A DNA stretch of 64,000 bases from the NCBI RefSeq assembly GCF_004770995.1, contig NZ_RQHW01000031.1, positions 62,001-126,000 on the forward strand, given 5' to 3'. Origin of the DNA: Leptospira idonii (GTDB lineage Bacteria > Spirochaetota > Leptospiria > Leptospirales > Leptospiraceae). Shown in pieces: positions 1 to 8,504 of the stretch (positions are counted from its first letter, which is position 1; every line of letters starts with the position of its first letter). The notes beneath the pieces were generated by a model. It did no database searches. It saw only the letters and a list, made by a program, of their open reading frames with translations, and was not told where the DNA came from. The translations under genes were made by a program, and so were the position numbers.

Positions 1-1
1 C

Positions 2-427
2 ATCATCACTCTTTGGGACGTCATCGAACACATTCCGAAACCTCATTTTTTATTGGAATACCTATTCACCCTTCTCAAACCGGGCGGGGTTTTGTTTTTA
101 CAAACTCCTAACTTCCCCATCCAGTTGGGAAAAGCGAAATTGAAAGTGATGCTGAAAGGAATGAAAGAAGGCGTTCATTACTTGGAAGCCAAAGACCATG
201 TAAACAATTACAAAATGAAAACTTTGGCGGAGCTGGGGAAACAATGCGGGTTTATCAAACCGGAATATAAGGTGCTTATGCCCATTCTTTCCGTGTCCGG
301 TTCGAAAAGTAAATCGGCAGTGTTTGCGAAACTTCTCTATTATTATTTCACAAAAGCGGTTTTCGTTCTGAGTTTCAAAACGGTCAACTGGAACAATACT
401 TTATTCCTTACTCTGAAAAAACCTTAG
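2..427 (+). CDS. Class I SAM-dependent methyltransferase, C-terminal part
   Basis: The 5' end lies outside the window; the frame is open from base 2. The first visible residues read LWDVIEHIPKPHFLLEYL followed by LLKPGGVLFLQTPN. This is the motif IV to post-motif region of Rossmann-fold SAM methyltransferases of the Methyltransf_23/UbiG type (D-IEH-P, then KPGG). The C-terminal half is rich in Lys and Tyr and shows no recognisable second domain. The SAM-binding GxGxG loop would lie upstream, so the substrate cannot be inferred. The gene converges with the HAD gene that follows, five bases away. Confidence 0.75.
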   Translation: MITLWDVIEHIPKPHFLLEYLFTLLKPGGVLFLQTPNFPIQLGKAKLKVMLKGMKEGVHYLEAKDHVNNYKMKTLAELGKQCGFIKPEYKVLMPILSVSGSKSKSAVFAKLLYYYFTKAVFVLSFKTVNWNNTLFLTLKKP

Positions 428-432
428 TTAGA

Positions 433-1209
433 TCACCTAACATAGTTTAGAACAAATTCCAAAGAAGAAAGTATATTTTCAGATTCGTAAACAGGCGGTT
501 CCTTCGTTAGCAGTTTTGGGGCCGCTTTTTCTCCGAACCTTTGTTTTTGAAAAACACTAACGATGTTCAGGCGGGAAGCGCCTTCGATATCATCTTTCCA
601 ACTATCTCCGATCATAAAAGAGTTCTCTGCTTTTGCATTTGCCAAAGATAATCCCAATTCGAAATATTCTTGTTTCGGTTTTTCCACTCCGGCTTCTTCG
701 GAAGTCAAAAGATGAAAGCGAAACCTTTCCGGAAAAAAGGATTTTGTTTTGATCAGCTGGGTTCTCAACGTTTCATTCGTGAGAAAAAAAACGGGTTCTT
801 TCTCTGTCCATCGGATCAGAAAAGAAAATAACTCTTCCCAAGCAGTATTGGAACTCTTTTCCCTCTGCAGATAGTCCGAAAAAAATTCATAATATTTCGA
901 TTCCAAATGAAGGATGGATTCGTTATCTCTAGAGGAAATTCCTCCTTTGATGTAAGAAACCATTTCCTTAAAACAAAGAAGCCTCAAACGATTGGAAGAA
1001 TGTTTCCCTAATCTTTGTTTTACGTTTTTTCGAGCTTCTTCGTACAAAGGAAGAAAAGAGGATTCCTCACCCAAACCGAGATCCCTCCAAACAGAAGGAA
1101 GGTGAGAGAGGCAATGTTCATAGGCCTCTTTAGAAGGTAAAATCGTATTGTCCAAATCGAGAAATAATGCCATCGGATTCAATTTGAAATCGGGACATTT
1201 TCCATCCAT
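433..1209 (-). CDS. HAD-superfamily hydrolase
   Basis: Haloacid-dehalogenase-type phosphatase. All four motifs are visible: motif I DLDNTIL near residue 18, motif II FLTNE near 143, motif III Lys in EKPKQEYF near 176, and motif IV GDSWKDDIEG near 201. The long helical cap between motifs I and II fits the subfamily I (YjjG/phosphoglycolate phosphatase-like) members that act on small phosphorylated metabolites; the substrate is unknown. The ATG at 1173 (MALFLDLDN) is an alternative and perhaps better start, because motif I usually lies within ten residues of the N-terminus. Neither start has a convincing ribosome-binding site. Confidence 0.8.
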   Translation of the reverse strand: MDGKCPDFKLNPMALFLDLDNTILPSKEAYEHCLSHLPSVWRDLGLGEESSFLPLYEEARKNVKQRLGKHSSNRLRLLCFKEMVSYIKGGISSRDNESILHLESKYYEFFSDYLQREKSSNTAWEELFSFLIRWTEKEPVFFLTNETLRTQLIKTKSFFPERFRFHLLTSEEAGVEKPKQEYFELGLSLANAKAENSFMIGDSWKDDIEGASRLNIVSVFQKQRFGEKAAPKLLTKEPPVYESENILSSLEFVLNYVR

Positions 1210-1283
1210 TCAAAAAAGAACCTATTTGCGATTGTCAATAAATTGCTTGCCTGTTTTTCAAACCATTGTAAACTTCCGATCCT

Positions 1284-1928
1284 ATGAAACGAAACCAAAT
1301 TATTTTTTCTTTTCTGGCGTTCGCATTCGCAGCCGGTCTGTCCCTATCCGCCGATTCCATCCCGGATCCGGTCTCCTCTTCTCAAGCGGAAAAAGATCTG
1401 AAAGCCGCATGGAACAGTAAATATAAAGGGGAAACCATCGTTTCCATAGAATCCGCAGGGGATCCGGGGACTTTGGAGAAATTAGATAAAAAAGGAAAGT
1501 TAATCGAAAGAAAACTCAAAGTCCCTTTTTTAGTCGTTTCTGAAAAATCGGGAATCAAAAGAGAATATGAGGCAGGTGCCAATTACGTTCAAAAAGGAAA
1601 CTCTTGGAAGTTCTCTGAAATAGGAGTAGGAAACGTAAAAACCATAGCGGGTGTTGACGACAAAGCACCAAATAAGCCTAAGGTGAAAGAATTGGCTCTT
1701 CAAGCTTTCACTGCCAAGTATCCTGACTATTCCTGGTCCAAAATTCTAATCGATGACGGAACCTTCAACCAAGGAACAAACGGAGGATTTTATCGTTACG
1801 AAGGAGATGTGAATCGAACCGACTCAGAAGGAAATACGGTTCAATGTAGGGACATCGATTTTATGTTAGTGAAAAACGCAGCAGGAGAATGGTCGGTAGA
1901 AGTGACTTCTTCTGGAAAATGTTATTGA
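1284..1928 (+). CDS. Exported protein of unknown function
   Basis: The 214-aa product begins with a typical signal peptide: MKR, a hydrophobic core to about residue 20, and cleavage probably after LSLSA. The mature part is polar and Lys-rich, with a C-terminal segment QCRDIDFMLVK...SSGKCY holding two Cys that could form a disulfide in the periplasm. No lipobox and no known domain were recognised. It starts 74 bp from the divergent HAD gene and converges with the fliD operon across a strong terminator hairpin, so it is probably monocistronic. Confidence 0.65.
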   Translation: MKRNQIIFSFLAFAFAAGLSLSADSIPDPVSSSQAEKDLKAAWNSKYKGETIVSIESAGDPGTLEKLDKKGKLIERKLKVPFLVVSEKSGIKREYEAGANYVQKGNSWKFSEIGVGNVKTIAGVDDKAPNKPKVKELALQAFTAKYPDYSWSKILIDDGTFNQGTNGGFYRYEGDVNRTDSEGNTVQCRDIDFMLVKNAAGEWSVEVTSSGKCY

Positions 1929-1941
1929 AGTTAGATGGAAG

Positions 1942-1976
1942 ACGGATTTTCGGAATCGAAAATCCGTTTGTTTATT
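1942..1976. terminator. Terminator between convergent genes
   Basis: A perfect 10-bp stem, ACGGATTTTC (1942-1951) with GAAAATCCGT (1958-1967), loop GGAATC, followed by a T-rich tail on the + strand. It ends transcription of the exported-protein gene; the symmetric stem may also serve the converging operon. Confidence 0.8.
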
Positions 1977-1978
1977 TT

Positions 1979-2938
1979 CTATTTTTGAACCAAAATTAAA
2001 ATTTCGGATAGGAAAGGAACCAATCCTTCCAAAAGTTCAGGGAGTTCATATTCCAAAATATCTCCCGCATACACGATATCGTTTTTCTCCATCGCGGAAG
2101 CGATATGAGTCAAACTTTCGTTCAACGCAGAAGTGATCTCGTTCAATGTTTTGCCTTCGAGAGAAATTCCAGCCCAATCGATTTCGGAATGTCTTCCTTG
2201 CACGGAAACAAGTGCGGAAATAAGTCCGTTGAGTCTTCCCACCGCATCCGTAAGAATCTCAGTAGCAAGATGGTCTTTGCCGGATTGGAAATTTTCGTTC
2301 ACAAGCATAAAGTCCTTGATGACGGAATCTTTTTCGTCTACGAACTTTTTGATGATAGCAACTAACTCCGATTCATCCATACGGATCACTGCGAGTCTTC
2401 CGCTCAAATCCATAAGGAACAATTTAAGGTCGCGCAGATCTTCCAAAAACGAATCGATCGCAGAAGTGGAATCCAAACCGGAAGAAGCTTCTTTCAAAGA
2501 AGAAACGATCTCCTCCACATTTTTACCTTTTCCCATCGGTTTGATGGAAGCAAGATTCAAATTCAAAAGATTTTTAGTGGAAAGCAGCATGGATTCGATC
2601 CAAGGAATCCCTTCCTGAAGATCCGCAGTTTCTTTTTCAGTCAAAGAATCGCGACCCACAAGTGTAGAACCCACTTTATCCACGTAACTGTCCAATTCGA
2701 TCAGACTGTCTTCGATGATATCCAACTCTTCTCCAACGAACAAATCGACTCTTTCCGCTCGGTTCAATTCCCAAGTTTCAGCTTCGGAACGGTTGATTTC
2801 CAATCCGTTGACGGTAAAATGACGGAGGTATTTTCCGTTGGATTCGATCCATTTTTGAATCTGATCAAGAACTTGCCCCAGATTGGTCTCTCCGCTCAAA
2901 GTAGTCTCTAACTTTTGTTCGTTGATATAAATATTCAT
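1979..2938 (-). CDS. FliD-coupled helical protein, function unknown
   Basis: 319 aa, encoded directly downstream of fliD with a three-base gap, so probably co-translated with it. The N-terminal 70 residues look like a small alpha/beta (beta-grasp-like) unit (MNIYINEQKLE...RHFTVNGLEI). The rest is predicted to be almost entirely helical with heptad-like spacing of Leu and Ile. There is no signal peptide or membrane segment, so it is cytoplasmic. The position after fliD, where many bacteria carry fliS/fliT chaperones, together with the acidic helical composition, suggests an export chaperone or flagellar assembly factor. This is inference from context; no family was recognised. Confidence 0.6.
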   Translation of the reverse strand: MNIYINEQKLETTLSGETNLGQVLDQIQKWIESNGKYLRHFTVNGLEINRSEAETWELNRAERVDLFVGEELDIIEDSLIELDSYVDKVGSTLVGRDSLTEKETADLQEGIPWIESMLLSTKNLLNLNLASIKPMGKGKNVEEIVSSLKEASSGLDSTSAIDSFLEDLRDLKLFLMDLSGRLAVIRMDESELVAIIKKFVDEKDSVIKDFMLVNENFQSGKDHLATEILTDAVGRLNGLISALVSVQGRHSEIDWAGISLEGKTLNEITSALNESLTHIASAMEKNDIVYAGDILEYELPELLEGLVPFLSEILILVQK

Positions 2939-2941
2939 TGA

Positions 2942-4894
2942 TCACTCCTGATTTCGAAATAAATTGTTTTGTAAATAATTACCCACGGACTTGTTTTTTC
3001 CCACGCCCTGTTCCATATAAAGGAACCTTTGTTTGAGTTTCGCCTCATAACTGATAAGATGGGATTCGTGTTCCTTGATCTTCTTATTGTTCCCGGAAAC
3101 GTTCTCTTCCAGTAACTTCACTTTGCTGGAAATGATTCCTGAAGCGTATTGATTGTAAGGCTTCAAGTTCTCCAAAAGGCGAACCCCTACCCCGTCTTCC
3201 ATCTTAGCATCGTTATTCGTATCGGAAGCGAATAATTCACGAACCGCATCCGGATTCTCGGAGAGAACCTGAACCAATCTTTGTTCCTCTATGATGAGCA
3301 GACCTTCCTGGATTTTTTCCCAATTAGAACCGATGGCCCCTGTGGAAATTCCGATATCTGTGAGAACTCTGAATCCTCCGTCTTTTGTCGCCGGATAATA
3401 AGAGTTAGCGATCGTTTTCATTCCTGCGATCAATCTTAGTACGGAATTTTCTCCCGTCAGAATCCCGGACTTCACTTTATTGTCCCAAAATTCTTTGGAG
3501 ATATCGAGTTCCTTGGAATCGTCTCCCGCTTTTTTATCAGAAATTTTACCGTCTTTATCTACGGTAGTCACCTCTTTGGAAAATTTCATCAATTGGTTGT
3601 AAGCTTCCACCCATTCCTTGATGAGAGTCATCCCTTTTTGGTTGTCCACATTGATCTTCAAAGTGACAGGTTCCGTAGTCACTTTATGAATGTTAAATGA
3701 GATCCCTTCCAATACGTCCGCGATAGCCTCGTTCGATTCTCTAGTGATTTCCACTCCGTCGATTTTAAACTTAGCGTCTTTTGCTTCCTGAAGAACTTTC
3801 AAAGGTTCTGCGGTTCCCGGTTTAGGAGGAGAAACTAATTTTACGGATTTGATTTGGATATCCGCTGCGGATGCATTGGATAAAATCACTTTGGAAAGAT
3901 TTTTACCTTCCGCAAAATCGGAAATGGCAAGAATGTATTTGCCGTCTTTGGCTGTGACAGGAAGAACTCTTGTTCTGGTGTTTCCTTCTTTTTCAAAAAC
4001 GATTCCCAACTCCCAAGACGAAGGAACTTCTCCGATCACTTCCCATTCCAAATAAGATCTAGCTTGGATTTCTTTCGGCTCCGTCTCCAAAAAGAAAGCG
4101 GTATCCGGTTTCACAACAAGAGCCGTCTCTTTCGCCGCTTCCGTAGGAGCTGCGGCAGGAAGTTCTATTTTGGAAATTTTAAAGTTAGGATCTTTCGTGT
4201 TTTTGAATCTGGTTTCTTCCCAAGGGGAAGCGGTTTCCAAATTGAAGTTCAAAGTGGTGACTACTTCCTCTCCTGTGGGTTGGTTCTCTCCCACAATTCC
4301 CGCTAATTTTAAAATTCCGTTCGGATCGGAAAATTGAAGTTCGTTGCTTTTTCCTGTTTTAACCGCAGTTACAGTTACGATGGAAGAATCTTTATCCACC
4401 TTAATCACGGTTGCTTGTGCGATAGAGCCTGCCAAATTTCGGATTTGGTTCGTAAGCTCGGAGAGATTCCCTCCTCCGAACTGAATGGTTTCTTTGGCTT
4501 TGCCGGAATAAATAGTGAAACTTCCTTCCGGAAGTTTGATATCGCTGTCCACCTCAACACCGGATAATTGATGCTTTGCGGCTAATTCTAAAATTTCAAG
4601 AGGTCTTTCCCCCGATTTTGCGGCACGAGAGGCTTCTCCGGTAATCGCACCTTCCACGGAAGAGGACACGGATTTCGTAGCGAAAGGAGCAGTAAAAGAG
4701 ACAAGCGCACGGGTTTTGGTCTGTAGATTCATAGTTAGGTTTTTGACTTCGTTCCAAACCTGAATCTGAGCTTTGGAGTATTCGTTTTCCGTTTCCCATC
4801 TTTTGATGGGTCGGCGCTCCAATTCGACGAGCTTTTTGACGATTTCGTTTGTGTTTTGCCCAGTCATGAGCCCTGGCATCGTATAAGCTGGCAT
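2942..4894 (-). CDS. fliD: Flagellar filament capping protein FliD
   Basis: 650 aa. The N-terminal region has the FliD_N pattern: PGLMTGQNTNEIVKKLVELERRPI, then the VSSS segment near residue 82. The C-terminal FliD_C domain includes a segment near 500-515 with GGFRVLTDIGI, followed by LLIIEEQRLVQVLSENPDAVRELF, and a final coiled coil (SSKVKLLEENVSGNNKKIK). FliD forms the cap under which flagellin polymerises; in spirochaetes the filaments are periplasmic. Between about residues 265 and 355 lies a beta-rich insertion (SYLEWEVIGEVPSSWELGI...IQIKSVKLV) resembling a jelly-roll module. ATG follows AGGAAA. It is divergent from ppk across 90 bp. Confidence 0.93.
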   Translation of the reverse strand: MPAYTMPGLMTGQNTNEIVKKLVELERRPIKRWETENEYSKAQIQVWNEVKNLTMNLQTKTRALVSFTAPFATKSVSSSVEGAITGEASRAAKSGERPLEILELAAKHQLSGVEVDSDIKLPEGSFTIYSGKAKETIQFGGGNLSELTNQIRNLAGSIAQATVIKVDKDSSIVTVTAVKTGKSNELQFSDPNGILKLAGIVGENQPTGEEVVTTLNFNLETASPWEETRFKNTKDPNFKISKIELPAAAPTEAAKETALVVKPDTAFFLETEPKEIQARSYLEWEVIGEVPSSWELGIVFEKEGNTRTRVLPVTAKDGKYILAISDFAEGKNLSKVILSNASAADIQIKSVKLVSPPKPGTAEPLKVLQEAKDAKFKIDGVEITRESNEAIADVLEGISFNIHKVTTEPVTLKINVDNQKGMTLIKEWVEAYNQLMKFSKEVTTVDKDGKISDKKAGDDSKELDISKEFWDNKVKSGILTGENSVLRLIAGMKTIANSYYPATKDGGFRVLTDIGISTGAIGSNWEKIQEGLLIIEEQRLVQVLSENPDAVRELFASDTNNDAKMEDGVGVRLLENLKPYNQYASGIISSKVKLLEENVSGNNKKIKEHESHLISYEAKLKQRFLYMEQGVGKNKSVGNYLQNNLFRNQE

Positions 4895-4984
4895 TTTCCT
4901 ACTTGGCCTCTGGATCTAATGTCGTCGAATTCCGATAAATGATTAGGAATTTACAGAATTTTTTCCTTCCCGAATCCTAGAATT

Positions 4985-7066
4985 ATGACTGCTAGCCCTC
5001 CTCCGGAAAAAATAGAACTGGGGAATCCTAATATATTCTTTGACCGGGAATTATCCTGGGTCGACTTCAATTTTAGAGTTTTGGAAGAAGCCCAAGACCC
5101 GGGAAATCCTCTCCTGGAAAGACTTAAATTTCTCTGTATTACAGAATCCAACCAAGACGAATTTTTTATGGTTCGTGTGGCAGGTCTCATCAACCTGAAA
5201 CAAGCGGGAATCGAAGAAAGAAGTTTGAACGGAAAAAGAACTTCCGAGATCGTTTCCGAACTCTATGAGAAGGTATCCGGTTTCGTAAAAAAACAATACG
5301 ACTGCCTTTCCGACATCTTACAAGAGTTAAAATCGAATAAAATCATCGTCGTGCAGGATCCTTCCGAACTTGCAGGAGAAGACATCCAATTCGTTAAAAA
5401 TTATTACAAAAGAGAAGTGTCTTCCATCCTCACTCCTTTAGCGATTGATCCTTCTCATCCTTTCCCTCATATCCTCAATAGAACTTTAAATTTGGGAATC
5501 ACTCTCTATTCGGACGAGGATAAAAACAAACAGAAAGAACTTTTTGCGATCGTGCAAGTACCGAACGTACTTCCTCGTTTTTTACAGCTTCCTCAAAGCG
5601 CAGATCAGGAAGAAAGAAGATACTTCCCACTGGAAGAGATCATTAAACTTCATTTAAGCGATCTTTTCTTCGGGATGAACGTAAAACAAATCCATACGTT
5701 TAAAATCGTAAGAGACGCTGACATCTCCTTCAACGAAGAACAAAACATCGGTGACCTTCTGACCACGATGAAGAACGAATTGAAGAACAGAATGTGGGGA
5801 GACGCAATACGTTTGGATGTTCACAGCGGTGCGGGACATATCAAAGACATTCTCAAAGGACTCCTGGAACTGGAAGACTATCAAGTGATGGAGATTCCCA
5901 CCTTACTTAATTTAAACGATCTTATGTTCTTCCAATCTTTGGAAAAAACAAGTCATTTGAAATTTTCTTATCCCGTTCCTAAAGCGGGTTTCGCCACTAA
6001 AAAAAGCGAATCGATTTTTGCGGAAATCAGAAAGAACGATCATCTTCTTCATCATCCTTACGAAAGTTTCCGTTCCATAGAAGATATGTTAAAGATCGCA
6101 AGCCAAGATCCCAAGGTGCTCGCCATCAAAATGACTTTGTATCGAACTTCAGGAGATTCTCCTATCATCCAATACTTGGGAGAAGCTGCGGAAAACGGAA
6201 AACAAGTTACGGTTCTTGTGGAGCTGAAAGCAAGATTCGACGAAGAAAGAAACATTCGCTGGGCAAAAAAACTGGAAGACTCCGGCGTGCACGTAGTGTA
6301 TGGAGTCGTCGGTCTCAAAATCCACTGTAAAATGCTTCTCATTGTTAGACGAGAAGACGACAAACTCAATCGTTATGTGCATTTGGGAACGGGAAACTAC
6401 AATTCCACCACCGCACGATTTTATACGGATCTAAGTTTATTCACTGCGGATCCTGAAATCACGGAAGACGTGGCCATTCTTTTCAATACGATCACCAGTT
6501 CGGGAAAGATGCCTCGCCTTACAAAAATCCATGCGGCTCCTACGTTCCTAAAGGAAGAATTTTTACGCCTCATCCAAAGAGAAACGGACAATGCTTTGGC
6601 TAAAAAAGAAGCAAGAGTCATCTTCAAGATGAACTCTCTTGTAGATGCGGATGTGATCATGAAACTTTACGAAGCATCTCAGGCAGGAGTAAAAATCGAC
6701 CTCATCATACGAGGGATTTGCTGCCTTAGACCGGGGATTCCGGGAGTTTCCGAGAACATCAGAGTGCGTTCCATCATAGGAAGGTATTTGGAACATTCTC
6801 GTATTTATTCTTTCCACAACAGCGGAAAACCGGAAGTATTTTTGGCTTCTGCGGATTGTATGCCTCGTAACTTTCAGCGCCGAATTGAAGTTATGTTTCC
6901 AATCCTCCAAGAAAAACATAAAAAAAGAATCGGTAAAATCTTCGATCTTCTGCTTCGGGACAACACACAAGCAAGGGTTTTAGAGTCGGATGGAAGTTAC
7001 GTCAGACTCACTTCGGGAGACGACGATCCTCCCGTAAATTCCCAGATCGATTTAGTAGAAATATAA
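4985..7066 (+). CDS. ppk: Polyphosphate kinase PPK1
   Basis: 693 aa, the normal PPK1 length. It reversibly transfers the terminal phosphate of ATP to inorganic polyphosphate. The N-terminal domain is recognised by FFDRELSWVDFNFRVLEEA. The phospholipase-D-like catalytic half contains the histidine that is autophosphorylated in the family (LKIHCKMLLI) and the second conserved histidine (LEHSRIYSF), plus HLGTGNYNSTTARFYTDLS and the Arg/Lys-rich ATP site (EVMFP near the end). It heads a run with the FAD-linked oxidase (10-bp gap) and the GNAT-nitrilase, a plausible transcription unit without an obvious shared pathway. Confidence 0.96.
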   Translation: MTASPPPEKIELGNPNIFFDRELSWVDFNFRVLEEAQDPGNPLLERLKFLCITESNQDEFFMVRVAGLINLKQAGIEERSLNGKRTSEIVSELYEKVSGFVKKQYDCLSDILQELKSNKIIVVQDPSELAGEDIQFVKNYYKREVSSILTPLAIDPSHPFPHILNRTLNLGITLYSDEDKNKQKELFAIVQVPNVLPRFLQLPQSADQEERRYFPLEEIIKLHLSDLFFGMNVKQIHTFKIVRDADISFNEEQNIGDLLTTMKNELKNRMWGDAIRLDVHSGAGHIKDILKGLLELEDYQVMEIPTLLNLNDLMFFQSLEKTSHLKFSYPVPKAGFATKKSESIFAEIRKNDHLLHHPYESFRSIEDMLKIASQDPKVLAIKMTLYRTSGDSPIIQYLGEAAENGKQVTVLVELKARFDEERNIRWAKKLEDSGVHVVYGVVGLKIHCKMLLIVRREDDKLNRYVHLGTGNYNSTTARFYTDLSLFTADPEITEDVAILFNTITSSGKMPRLTKIHAAPTFLKEEFLRLIQRETDNALAKKEARVIFKMNSLVDADVIMKLYEASQAGVKIDLIIRGICCLRPGIPGVSENIRVRSIIGRYLEHSRIYSFHNSGKPEVFLASADCMPRNFQRRIEVMFPILQEKHKKRIGKIFDLLLRDNTQARVLESDGSYVRLTSGDDDPPVNSQIDLVEI

Positions 7067-7076
7067 AGGAAATACC

Positions 7077-8498
7077 ATGACTACAAAGTCACTCGACGCA
7101 AAACAAGACTTAATCAATCTCATAGGAGAAGGAAAAGTTTTCACTAGAGAAGACGGAAAATTGGACCAAAGCACTTTCGATTCCTACGGAACCGATAGGA
7201 CGAAAGTGTATAAGCCGAACTACCAAGTTTTAATTTTCCCCGAGACCACGGAAGATGTGGCCAAAGCGGTAGGATACGCATATCAAAACGGAATCTCCAT
7301 CGTTCCTTCCGGAGGACGTACCGGGTATGCCGGTGGAGCAGTCGCAAAAGACAGCGAAATCGTAATCTCTCTTTCCAAAATGAACAAAGTGGTGGATTTC
7401 GATCCTTTCCTTGGCACCTTACACGTACAAGCTGGGATGATCACGAAAGAACTTCATACCCAAGCAGAAGAAAGAGGTTTTTATTTTCCTGTGGATTTTG
7501 CCGCCACCGGTTCCAGCCATATAGGCGGAAACATCGCCACAAACGCAGGGGGAGTACGAGTGGTTCATTACGGACTGGTGAGAGACTGGGTTCTCGGACT
7601 CACTGTTGTGACAGGGAAAGGAGATGTGATGCGTTTCAACGGAGAGATCCTGAAGAACAACACAGGTTATGATCTCAAACATCTGTTTATCGGCTCGGAA
7701 GGAACCTTGGGAATCATCACGGAAGCGGTAGTCAAATTGACGAAACCTCCTACGGACATACGAGTCGTGTTTCTTGCCGTCCCCGAATACAAAAACATTC
7801 TGGAAATTTTCAAAGAAACGCACAATCACAACCTCCCTTTGCTTGCCTTCGAATTTTTAACGGACTATTGTCTTCATAAAGTGAAAGAACATTTGGGAGT
7901 TTCCGATCCGTTCCCTCAATCTAGCGAATATTATGTGCTTATGGAATACGAAATCAGGGAAGAAGGAGATGAAGAAAAGCTTCTGACGATTTTGGAATCC
8001 ATTACGGAAAAAGAACTCATTACGGACGGTTCCATCGCACAGAATACGAGACAAAACCAAACCTTCTGGAAATACAGAGAAGGAATCTCCGAATCCCTTT
8101 CTCTTGCCTATACCGTACACAAAAACGATATTTCCCTACCTCTTCGCAATATGGAATCCTTCCTGAACGATATGCAATCCTTGTTAGACGCTAAATACCA
8201 AGGATTTGAAATCGCGCTTTTCGGTCATATCGGAGACGGAAACCTCCACCTAAACATTGTAAAACCTAAAGAATTGACGGATGCCGATTTTTTCCAAAGA
8301 TGCAAATCCGTAGATCCGGAAATGTTTCAACTCATCCAGAAACACAAAGGTTCCATTTCCGCAGAACATGGGATCGGTCTTTTGAAAAAAGACTATCTGG
8401 GATTCTCTCGCAGCCAGGAAGAGATAGATACTATGAAAGCGATCAAAGCGGTATTCGATCCGAAAGGAATCATGAATCCCGGCAAGGTACTGAACTGA
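7077..8498 (+). CDS. FAD-binding oxidoreductase (GlcD/D-lactate dehydrogenase family)
   Basis: 473 aa with the two-domain layout of the family. The N-terminal PCMH-type FAD-binding domain (about residues 45-225) includes VPSGGRTGYAGGAV and the FAD-contact loop GSSHIGGNIATNAGG. The C-terminal FAD-oxidase domain contains GHIGDGNLHLNI and SAEHGIG, whose histidines bind metal and substrate in relatives, and ends with DPKGIMNPGKVL. Such enzymes oxidise 2-hydroxy acids (D-lactate, glycolate, D-2-hydroxyglutarate); the exact substrate cannot be read from sequence. A good AAAGGAAA site precedes the ATG. Confidence 0.88.
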   Translation: MTTKSLDAKQDLINLIGEGKVFTREDGKLDQSTFDSYGTDRTKVYKPNYQVLIFPETTEDVAKAVGYAYQNGISIVPSGGRTGYAGGAVAKDSEIVISLSKMNKVVDFDPFLGTLHVQAGMITKELHTQAEERGFYFPVDFAATGSSHIGGNIATNAGGVRVVHYGLVRDWVLGLTVVTGKGDVMRFNGEILKNNTGYDLKHLFIGSEGTLGIITEAVVKLTKPPTDIRVVFLAVPEYKNILEIFKETHNHNLPLLAFEFLTDYCLHKVKEHLGVSDPFPQSSEYYVLMEYEIREEGDEEKLLTILESITEKELITDGSIAQNTRQNQTFWKYREGISESLSLAYTVHKNDISLPLRNMESFLNDMQSLLDAKYQGFEIALFGHIGDGNLHLNIVKPKELTDADFFQRCKSVDPEMFQLIQKHKGSISAEHGIGLLKKDYLGFSRSQEEIDTMKAIKAVFDPKGIMNPGKVLN

Positions 8499-8504
8499 CC
8501 GTTT

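Noticed and set aside
4895..4984. Possible sigma-28 flagellar promoter between fliD and ppk
   Set aside because: A CCGATAA-like box is present but faces ppk, and no matching -35 box with correct spacing precedes fliD.
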